Below the pieces are notes generated by a model. It was not told where the DNA came from, did no database searches, and was given only the letters and a program-made list of their open reading frames with translations. From contig CALZIG010000152.1 of NCBI GenBank assembly GCA_945787585.1, positions 1 to 8,703 of the forward strand: a DNA stretch of 8,703 bases, in the 5' to 3' direction. Position 1 is the first letter of the stretch. The number at the start of each line of letters is the position of its first letter. Source of the stretch: an uncultured Gammaproteobacteria bacterium. Lineage in GTDB: Bacteria; Pseudomonadota; Gammaproteobacteria; SZUA-140. Below, piece after piece: positions 1 through 4,697 of this stretch. Position numbers and translations under genes: made by a program.

Positions 1-25
1 AAAGCATTTCATAATTGTGAACCAT
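1..25 (-). CDS. Start of the gene in the second integron cassette (partial)
   Basis: Only the first eight codons are in the window (reads MVHNYEML). The start is supported by a strong Shine-Dalgarno AAGGGG at 36-31, five bases before an ATG at 25-23. It sits 21 bases after the recombination point of the preceding attC, the usual distance for the first gene of an integron cassette, and reads in the same direction as the first cassette. No function can be assigned. Confidence 0.45.
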
Positions 26-40
26 ATATACCCCTTAAAG

Positions 41-117
41 CTCTAACGTTTAACATGAGCCGCATATTTTAGAACGCCAGTGATAAAATATGTCGTGCTC
101 TATGTGTTTGTTAGCAC
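41..117 (-). other. attC recombination site of the first integron cassette
   Basis: Read on the minus strand, this begins GTGCTAACAAAC and ends AAACGTTAGAGC, the typical attC pattern with R'' (CTAAC) at the gene side and R' (GTTAG) at the far side. The inside is an imperfect palindrome. ACATAGAGC pairs with GCTCATGT leaving one bulged A, as expected for an extrahelical base that orients recombination. CATATTTTA then pairs perfectly with TAAAATATG around a 12-base loop. It lies 22 bases downstream of the stop codon of the cassette gene. The cleavage point is between 47 and 46. When the cassette is circular, its first bases (minus TTAGCACC, from 1242) complete a perfect GTGCTAAC/GTTAGCAC pair with R''. 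This is strong evidence for both the site and the cassette boundary. Confidence 0.9.
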
Positions 118-138
118 TTAACAGCTCATACATAGTAG

Positions 139-1182
139 TTAAATACAATCTTTTGAGCTTACAAGGTATGTTCGTATTGGCACCCCTAACTTGTCTTTAT
201 ATACATAGTTAATAGTATAATTTTCTGCAAGAAGCACTTGTAGTGTGCTATTTGAGCAAGCCGATGGTATTATTATTTCTTTATAGTTTTCATCCATAAA
301 ATCAATATCTGCTTCTGACGTCAACAGATTTACACCAGTCATATAAAAGTAGTAGTTATTTAAACCTTGATCGATAGAAACCATATCAAGACGAGTTTCC
401 TCATCAACCATCTTAGGGAGTTCCTTATTGGAATTTTCAACAACTTGATCTCTTTCCATCACCTTCAGCTCATCATTATAAGCAGCTACGCCCTCGGTCA
501 ATTGCATCAAAATAAAACTAGAAAATATTCCAACAAGAACTCCATCTAACTTCCTCTTCCCTCTTAGAAACCAAACCGACATAAAAAATAGACTTAACCA
601 CAAATATGAACCCACGAGTGATAACACACCTGGGAGCTGACCATTAAAAGCTGGAATAAGCATTGCACTAACCTGCCCAACAACAGCAAAAGAGAGCAAT
701 GCAACGACCCATTTTAGCCACGGCATATTTCGCGCTTGGTTTTCAATTGTTTGCGATGACACCGTGAGGTCACTCTTATCTTTTTTTATTACCGTGCCAA
801 GCTTCAATGTCATTACATAATACATTCCTTCATAATCCGCCAGAATAATTAAGCTGTTTCTTGCCTTTAAAAACCCCCATTTTTTTTCTTGTTTAATAAA
901 AACAACTTCTCCGGCTTTAACAGTTACGTTAATTTCAGCCCAATTCTCCGCGTTTGAAAGTATCTTATGTGCTCCGGGTTCCAGATTGAAATAGATGTAC
1001 TGTTCTCCTTGTGTGTACCCCATTTCAGACTCAACTTTCTTGTCACCAAGGAACACATTAAACTGGATTATCCCGGCAAGTTGTGCAGGACGCACTATAT
1101 AGACAATCGCTTTTCCAGCTTCAGGGAGCTTGGGCAGCTCATAATCAGCAGTTCTTAGCTTCATGGTTTCTGGAGTCGGCAA
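139..1182 (-). CDS. Cassette-encoded membrane protein with DUF2846-like N-terminal domain
   Basis: This 347-residue protein is the only gene of the first integron cassette, and its function is unknown. Residues about 20-130 (starting GKAIVYIVRP, then a predicted beta-rich stretch with LEPGAHK near 67-73) resemble the DUF2846 lipoprotein/periplasmic-type domain, but without a signal peptide or lipobox. Three hydrophobic helices follow at about 156-177, 184-206 and 213-234. The C-terminal part (about 275-347) contains a pattern with two cysteines (C309 and C346), IPSACSNSTLQ and later YVYKDKLG. I associate this pattern with small uncharacterised inner-membrane proteins. The start is a TTG at 1182, chosen because a strong Shine-Dalgarno AAGGAGA (1197-1191) lies eight bases upstream; the first ATG (1164) has none. 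Transcription probably comes from the cassette promoter at 1281-1308. The DUF assignment is from memory of the family and only moderately sure. Confidence 0.8.
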   Translation of the reverse strand: MPTPETMKLRTADYELPKLPEAGKAIVYIVRPAQLAGIIQFNVFLGDKKVESEMGYTQGEQYIYFNLEPGAHKILSNAENWAEINVTVKAGEVVFIKQEKKWGFLKARNSLIILADYEGMYYVMTLKLGTVIKKDKSDLTVSSQTIENQARNMPWLKWVVALLSFAVVGQVSAMLIPAFNGQLPGVLSLVGSYLWLSLFFMSVWFLRGKRKLDGVLVGIFSSFILMQLTEGVAAYNDELKVMERDQVVENSNKELPKMVDEETRLDMVSIDQGLNNYYFYMTGVNLLTSEADIDFMDENYKEIIIPSACSNSTLQVLLAENYTINYVYKDKLGVPIRTYLVSSKDCI

Positions 1183-1190
1183 CGCTTCTT

Positions 1191-1197
1191 TCTCCTT
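1191..1197 (-). promoter_or_regulatory. Ribosome binding site of the cassette gene
   Basis: Minus-strand AAGGAGA lies eight bases before the TTG codon at 1182. It decides the start: the internal ATG at 1164 is 26 bases away from it and has no other Shine-Dalgarno. Confidence 0.7.
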
Positions 1198-1234
1198 TTG
1201 CGATAATTATTAACCACTACGTTATTTTTTATTT

Positions 1235-1251
1235 GGTGCTAACTTTGTTAA
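1235..1251 (-). other. attI insertion core site
   Basis: Minus-strand TTAACAAAGTTAGCACC shares AACAAAGTTAG with the well-known class 1 attI1 core (remembered as AAACAAAGTTAGGC). It lies between the divergent integrase gene and the first cassette, where attI must be. Cassette insertion is expected between 1243 and 1242. The bases left of the cut (TTAGCACC) belong to the inserted cassette; those to the right belong to attI. The full attI probably extends rightwards into the repeat region up to about 1340, but its outer limit cannot be read from the sequence. Confidence 0.8.
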
Positions 1252-1267
1252 TAAGTAGCAAGGCCAT

Positions 1268-1287
1268 GCCGTCTAATAACTATATAG
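1268..1287 (+). repeat. Integron repeat A (GCYGTCTAATAAYYATATAG)
   Basis: The sequence agrees with repeat B (1301-1320) at 17 of 20 positions; the two begin 33 bp apart, about three helical turns. Its right part, TCTAATAACTATATAGA, is also nearly palindromic. It overlaps the candidate -10 of the cassette promoter. Confidence 0.65.
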
Positions 1288-1308
1288 ACACCGACCTCTT
1301 GCTGTCTA
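1281..1308 (-). promoter_or_regulatory. Candidate cassette promoter Pc
   Basis: On the minus strand, a -35 TAGACA (1308-1303, five of six matches to TTGACA) is followed after 16 bp by TATATA (1286-1281), or after 18 bp by TATAGT. It points across the attI core into the first cassette, as Pc promoters do. The -35 lies inside repeat B and the -10 inside repeat A. This is a prediction from sequence only. Confidence 0.5.
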
Positions 1309-1334
1309 ATAATCATATAGGGTTATTAGGCAGC
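1301..1334. repeat. Integron repeats B and C forming an inverted repeat
   Basis: Repeat B (1301-1320, plus) and repeat C (1334-1315, minus) overlap to make an inverted repeat. CTGTCTAATAA at 1302-1312 faces TTATTAGGCAG at 1323-1333, with ten of eleven pairs matching and one G/T, around a 10-base centre. This could be an operator for a dimeric regulator or a set of integrase binding sites. It overlaps the candidate Pc -35 box. A terminator is unlikely because no T-run follows. Confidence 0.6.
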
Positions 1335-1390
1335 AGTAATTGTATAAATAATCATCAAGCAACCATACGACAGTACGGAATATATTTCAA

Positions 1391-1419
1391 TTACTGAATC
1401 TATGGCCTTGCTGTATAAT
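1391..1419 (+). promoter_or_regulatory. Candidate integrase promoter PintI
   Basis: A perfect TATAAT lies at 1414-1419, about 48 bases before the integrase start codon. The hexamer at the right distance for a -35 (TTACTG, 1391-1396, 17-bp spacer) is poor, so an activator may be needed or the promoter is weak. No CTGT-N8-ACAG LexA box is present here. Confidence 0.5.
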
Positions 1420-1443
1420 ACCCAATATCCCGCTATTAGACAG
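1410..1443. repeat. Integron repeats E and D over the integrase -10 box
   Basis: GCTGTATAATA (1410-1420, plus) and CTGTCTAATA (1443-1434, minus) are variants of the same element found at 1268-1334 and face each other, as repeats B and C do. The plus copy contains the TATAAT of the integrase promoter. A protein bound here would directly control integrase expression. Confidence 0.5.
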
Positions 1444-1454
1444 ACAACATAGAC

Positions 1455-1461
1455 AAGGAAG
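1455..1461 (+). promoter_or_regulatory. Ribosome binding site of the integron integrase
   Basis: AAGGAAG lies six bases before the ATG at 1468. It supports this start over internal methionines. Confidence 0.75.
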
Positions 1462-1467
1462 TCTACA

Positions 1468-2493
1468 ATGTCCTATAAAAGAAATCGTGGAAATGGTGAA
1501 TACCACCCAACCAGTGAACGCCTGATGGATCAGGTGCGTGAGGTACTTCGCTATTACCATTACGCCATCAAAACAGAAAAAGCGTATATTCACTGGATAC
1601 TCCAGTACCTTCGCTTCAATGAATTAAAACATCCTCGTGAGATGGGAAGAGCTGAAATTGAGCGTTTCCTCTCTCATCTTGCCATCAACCGAAATGTGGC
1701 GGTGGCTACTCAAAATCAGGCACTAAATGCACTGCTTTTTCTTTATAACGAAGTACTTCATCTTCCTTTTGCAGAACCTATCAAAGCAGTCCGTTCACGC
1801 AAAGAACCTCGATTGCCTACAGTATTGAGCCGCAAAGAAGTACGGCGTCTATTTAAACAGATGCATGGCGAACACAAATTAATGGCTCGCTTAATGTACA
1901 GCGCAGGCCTGAGATTAATGGAGGTACTTAGACTGCGCATTCATAATCTCGACTTCGATAATGAACGCATTATGATTCTCGATGGAAAAGGCGGTAAGGA
2001 TCGCACCACATTCTTTCCCGGACTACTGCACGCCCCGATAAAAAATCATTTAATTAAGGTAAAGGCGCAGCACGAAATGGATCTGGCTAATGGCTACGGC
2101 GATGTCTATTTACCGAATGCCTTAGCAAGAAAATATCGCGGTGCCGGTAAGTCGTGGGAATGGCAGTACCTCTTTCCCGCATCAAAGATCTCAACCGACC
2201 CAAGAAGCGGCGTGATGCGACGACATCACCTGCACGAAACAAGCTTGCAAAGAGCAGTGCTCACCGCAAAGAAAGCAGCAGATATCACTAAACGCGCCTC
2301 ATGCCACACGCTTCGGCACAGCTTTGCAACGCATGCGCTTGAGGATGGCATCAATATTCGAAAATTACAGACACTACTCGGTCACAAAGATGTAAAAACC
2401 ACTGAAATCTATACGCATGTGATGGACAGAGACATTCAGGGCATCAAGAGCCCACTGGAGACATTGGGAGAAGACGGTGATGAAGCTGAGTAA
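1468..2493 (+). CDS. intI: Integron integrase (tyrosine recombinase)
   Basis: This 341-residue site-specific recombinase should catalyse insertion of circular cassettes at attI and their excision at attC, cutting folded single-stranded attC. The N-terminal core-binding (SAM-like) domain spans about 15-105, including [15 protein letters not shown] near 30-44. The catalytic domain follows, with all expected residues: R149 ([12 protein letters not shown]), K174 or K177 (GKGGKDR), H280 and R283 (CHTLRHSF), H306 (LLGH) and the nucleophile Y315 (TEIYTHV). The extra segment that separates IntI proteins from other Xer-like recombinases is present at about 215-245 ([17 protein letters not shown]). Length fits the family (IntI1 is 337). 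No frame damage is visible, so it is probably active. It is divergent from the cassette array, the standard integron layout. Its 3' end faces the 3' end of guaA. Confidence 0.95.
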   Translation: MSYKRNRGNGEYHPTSERLMDQVREVLRYYHYAIKTEKAYIHWILQYLRFNELKHPREMGRAEIERFLSHLAINRNVAVATQNQALNALLFLYNEVLHLPFAEPIKAVRSRKEPRLPTVLSRKEVRRLFKQMHGEHKLMARLMYSAGLRLMEVLRLRIHNLDFDNERIMILDGKGGKDRTTFFPGLLHAPIKNHLIKVKAQHEMDLANGYGDVYLPNALARKYRGAGKSWEWQYLFPASKISTDPRSGVMRRHHLHETSLQRAVLTAKKAADITKRASCHTLRHSFATHALEDGINIRKLQTLLGHKDVKTTEIYTHVMDRDIQGIKSPLETLGEDGDEAE

Positions 2494-2554
2494 CGCGAAT
2501 ATATTCTGGTTTAGGATTATCCGAAATCAGAGCACACTTACTTTACCCTTCCAA

Positions 2555-2575
2555 CCCTACTCCCACTCGATTGTA
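2555..2575 (-). other. Duplicated guaA 3' end, distal att site of the island
   Basis: On the minus strand, ACA ATC GAG TGG GAG TAG encodes TIEWE-stop, the exact C-terminus of GuaA, although this is not the resident guaA. Positions 2559-2575 match 4700-4716 at 15 of 17 bases, and both differences are silent. Matches stop abruptly on both sides. The 3' end of guaA is a known integration target of tyrosine-recombinase islands, so this is best read as the second attachment site left by integration. It could instead be the original chromosomal end, with the resident guaA end supplied by the incoming element. Confidence 0.75.
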
Positions 2576-2627
2576 AATAAGCAATTTTATCTTTTATTTT
2601 CAAAGGCTTATTTTCCAGTTAATTGAT

Positions 2628-2647
2628 AATACCATGAAAAATACCAT
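2628..2647 (+). repeat. Island arm-type repeat, left copy
   Basis: AATACCATGAAAAATACCAT is identical to 4610-4629 and in the same orientation. It contains two AATACCAT units, 13 bp apart start to start, as expected for tandem arm-type sites of a phage-like integrase. ATTGATAAT (2622-2630) overlaps its left side; the same nonamer overlaps the right side of the other copy. The surrounding stretch 2494-2722 holds no gene and is AT-rich. Confidence 0.65.
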
Positions 2648-2722
2648 GCTCAGAAATTCCTTCAAAATACTCGAAAAAATTGACAATTGAACGCTTCCAC
2701 ACAGCACCCTAGGTGATGTCGC

Positions 2723-3748
2723 TTACCCAGCATTCAGCCGGTTCTGGAAATCAGCGACTTCCTCCAGAATCTCCTCAAATGTTGGTACATCACCATAGAA
2801 CATTTCCTGCTGCATACTTTCATAATCGGCCTGCCAGTCTGGCCGGTCGGCTTCCGTTGGCAATAACCGCAACTGGCCTGGATTCAGCGTCGAATAGTCG
2901 ACCCACGTATAGCGGAAGAACACCTGACGATGCATGGCAATCCGATGGAATAGCCCGAGGTCCCGGACAGATTCGTCACCCACTCCGGCCTGAATCATTC
3001 TGTAGAGGTCATAGTAATGGCGGGCCATCGATCGTCGCTGCTTTTTCCTGACCTCTGGACGAAATGTCTCCTCATGCAGCAGCATTGCCTTTTCCAGGAA
3101 TGTGCGCTCTGGCCTTACTGCCCTCACATCTGAACCTGGCTCGGCCAGTAATTCCGGGAAAGCTTCTCTGATATAGGGCGTGATCTCGACGGATGCAACA
3201 GGCTCTGTATCTGACCGGGCGCCCATCTCAATCTTTACCGCACGACGAAGATAGGCGGCCTGCTCCGGGAAGGCTGTTGGATACAACAACAGCAAGGTCT
3301 GTTCATTGGGATCGTCGGGATCAGGCTCAAGCGACCATTCGAGTGTGCCCGGTAGATCTGATGAGATCGATTCGAAGAGTGTCGGTTGAATCTGGTCGCT
3401 GATACATTGCTGGCAGGCTTCTTTCAGCGCCTTGAGGCGCTTGGTCATCTGTTTTCTGCTGGGTGCTTGTTCCGGAGCATTTTCTCAACCAAAACCCAAG
3501 GCTTCCCTGTCGATGACGATATCGATATCTTCGGAAAAGCGCTCGATGAGATTCCAGCACTTGGATAACGACGTACCACCCTTAAACGTCAGATGTTTGC
3601 CCCATTCGGGCAGATCGAATAATTTGCCCAGCGTCCAACAAACCCAAAAGTCCTTTTCGACGGCAATCTCGAACAGATTCAGTTGTGCGCCTGTCTCCGT
3701 ACAGACGAGCCGGCGACGTTCTTCCGACATCCCAATAAATTCTTTCAT
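2723..3748 (-). pseudogene. abiEii: AbiEii-type nucleotidyltransferase toxin, interrupted by an in-frame TGA
   Basis: AbiEii is the toxin of type IV abortive-infection systems, a cytoplasmic nucleotidyltransferase of the DNA polymerase beta fold. The frame runs 341 codons from the ATG at 3748 to TAA at 2725-2723, near the expected full length, but codon 88 is TGA (3487-3485). Before it lie motif I (GGTSLSK, 57-63) and motif II (SEDIDIVID, metal-binding D74 and D76). After it, in the same frame, lie motif III ([13 protein letters not shown]) and motif IV (HYYDLYR), plus VKIEMGARS. Context suggests ALGFGG was original, so a single GGA to TGA change would explain the stop. TGA also ends abiEi and guaA here, so it is a genuine stop in this genome. 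An internal ATG at 3448 could restart translation but has no Shine-Dalgarno. It overlaps abiEi by four bases (ATGA), indicating translational coupling. The toxin is probably inactive unless the codon is read through. Confidence 0.85.
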
Positions 3749-4368
3749 GCTGCGCTTTCCCGATCGGCCAGTGAACGAAAGATATCGGCGATCCAGGCCG
3801 GGGCATATCGAATATCCTTTACCAGTTGCTTACGTGCATCGTCATCGAGCCGACGATCGAGCTGTGCGATGACTTGCTGATCGACGTTCTTCCGGCCCAG
3901 GTAGCGTAGCGCCTGGATCACCAACCCACTGATCTTTCCCGCAGTGGCCATATTGCGGGGAGTCGTATGCTTCAGGATGATCTGGCGCTTGCCAACCTGG
4001 ACAGTCCGCGAGCGACCATCCGTTAAATAAACGACCTTCATGGGGACTTGCGTGGAGAGTCCAAGCAAATTGGCCGCGTAGGCCCCGGAGGGTTGAAGCC
4101 GGGTAGCGTCGCGACCTGCAAGTGCGCTCGCGACATCATCCGTCGATGGTTGCAACGGACCCAACTGGGGATCAATTTTCGGGTAATCGTACAGACCCCG
4201 GGCCAGCTGGCGGATAAGACCGCTGTCCCGATGCCGCATCAGTGCAAGATCGACAGCCCGGCGGGTACCAATATCCGTAAAACTGTCGGGCGTAAAGACC
4301 CAGCCCCGCTTGCGGCCCTGAATCCGGCGGAGGATCTTGCTGTCGGTACTGTCTGCGTGCTTGCCCAT
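3745..4368 (-). CDS. abiEi: AbiEi-type antitoxin and autorepressor (DUF6088 family)
   Basis: This 207-residue partner of AbiEii is expected to neutralise the toxin without direct binding and to repress the operon by binding DNA upstream. The N-terminal winged-helix part (about 8-65) shows [19 protein letters not shown], then [12 protein letters not shown] and [13 protein letters not shown], highly typical of the DUF6088/AbiEi group. The C-terminal antitoxin domain (about 75-200) includes [15 protein letters not shown] and [15 protein letters not shown] chose the ATG at 4368. A longer frame from a TTG at 4404 would add 12 residues encoded by the inverted-repeat operator and unlike the family start. 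Neither start has a clear Shine-Dalgarno, so a very short leader is possible. The stop overlaps the start of abiEii (ATGA). No damage is visible. Confidence 0.85.
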   Translation of the reverse strand: MGKHADSTDSKILRRIQGRKRGWVFTPDSFTDIGTRRAVDLALMRHRDSGLIRQLARGLYDYPKIDPQLGPLQPSTDDVASALAGRDATRLQPSGAYAANLLGLSTQVPMKVVYLTDGRSRTVQVGKRQIILKHTTPRNMATAGKISGLVIQALRYLGRKNVDQQVIAQLDRRLDDDARKQLVKDIRYAPAWIADIFRSLADRESAA

Positions 4369-4370
4369 AT

Positions 4371-4406
4371 TTTTGAAAGAAAAGTGTATATCTTTTTCTT
4401 TCAAAA
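4371..4406. promoter_or_regulatory. Inverted-repeat operator upstream of the abiE operon
   Basis: TTTTGAAAGAAAA (4371-4383) and TTTTCTTTCAAAA (4394-4406) are perfect 13-bp inverted repeats around a 10-bp centre, ending two bases before the abiEi start codon. AbiEi proteins are known to repress their own operon by binding inverted repeats in the promoter, so this is the likely operator. Between the arms the minus strand reads GATATACA, a possible -10 box; I see no convincing -35. Confidence 0.7.
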
Positions 4407-4544
4407 TAAAAGTGCTATTCAGGGCCTAGGAGTTTGCATGAGTGAGCGCGGGCTAGGGTCGGCGCAGTGCCAGAATGGTTTCTGACCGTTTAGGATCGAA
4501 AGCGGTTTAAGGCCTTGCTCAAACAGGTAATGCTCAGCGCGGCT

Positions 4545-4581
4545 GATACCATAACAGCAGCAATCTACCTCTCATGGTATC
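4545..4581. repeat. Inverted pair of ATACCAT sites in the right island end
   Basis: GATACCAT (4545-4552) and ATGGTATC (4574-4581) are perfect 8-bp inverted repeats 21 bp apart. They share their ATACCAT core with the two tandem repeats at 4610-4629, so the right island end holds four such sites. They are candidate integrase or excisionase arm sites. The gene-free stretch 4407-4697 otherwise shows no coding region. Confidence 0.5.
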
Positions 4582-4609
4582 GCTGGTTTTTGCTTTACAG
4601 CACGCGAGA

Positions 4610-4629
4610 AATACCATGAAAAATACCAT
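4610..4629 (+). repeat. Island arm-type repeat, right copy
   Basis: This copy is identical over 20 bp to 2628-2647 and in the same orientation. It lies 70 bp from the guaA-end core at 4700; the other copy lies 52 bp from its core at 2559-2575. The nonamer ATTGATAAT follows on the right (4628-4636). Confidence 0.65.
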
Positions 4630-4697
4630 TGATAATGCAGATTATAACATCAATTTTTTATTTTTATTATTATATTTCAATATGTTACAAATTCCTG

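Larger units (their letters stand above)
47..1242 (-). mobile_element. First gene cassette of a chromosomal integron
   Basis: The cassette is bounded by two integron core sites in the same orientation: G|TTAGCACC at 1243/1242 (the attI junction) and G|TTAGAGC at 47/46 (end of attC). It is about 1.2 kb, contains one long promoterless-looking gene (139-1182) in the standard orientation, and ends in a single attC. Its first bases on the minus strand are the complement of the R'' box of its own attC, which is the hallmark of a cassette formed from a circular intermediate. The DNA is clearly more AT-rich than the guaBA region, consistent with acquired material. Confidence 0.85.
1257..1412. repeat. 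11-bp inverted repeat bracketing the attI/promoter region
   Basis: AGCAAGGCCAT at 1257-1267 is the exact reverse complement of ATGGCCTTGCT at 1402-1412. One copy lies next to the attI core, the other directly before the integrase -10 box, so the pair brackets the regulatory region between cassette array and integrase gene. Its role is unknown; a shared protein binding site is one possibility. Confidence 0.6.

Noticed and set aside
1411..1443. LexA (SOS) box upstream of the integrase gene
   Set aside because: CTGT at 1411 and ACAG at 1440 are far more than 8 bp apart, and no CTGT-N8-ACAG occurs in 1243-1467.
3485..3487. Selenocysteine or reassigned TGA codon
   Set aside because: The position is a linker where glycine is expected, I see no functional need for selenocysteine, and TGA is used as the real stop of abiEi and guaA in the same window.
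3448..3748. Frameshift between the two AbiEii pieces
   Set aside because: Both start codons are separated by a multiple of three (3748 and 3448), and translating through the gap gives a continuous frame with one TGA only. It is a nonsense codon, not a frameshift.
4369..4404. AbiEi start at the TTG at 4404
   Set aside because: The 12 extra residues would be encoded by the inverted repeat, do not resemble family N-termini, and have no Shine-Dalgarno.
2707..4430. CCTAGG flanking both sides of the abiE operon
   Set aside because: A 6-base match (2708-2713 and 4425-4430) is too short to distinguish from chance, and the longer 20-bp repeats explain the ends better.
2723..4485. Plus-strand frames opposite abiEi and abiEii
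   Set aside because: They are antisense shadows of well-recognised proteins and have no ribosome binding sites or family features.
4631..4697. Terminator after guaA
   Set aside because: TTGTAACAT and ATGTTATAA can pair imperfectly, but the loop is about 30 bases and the stem AT-only; it is not a credible terminator.
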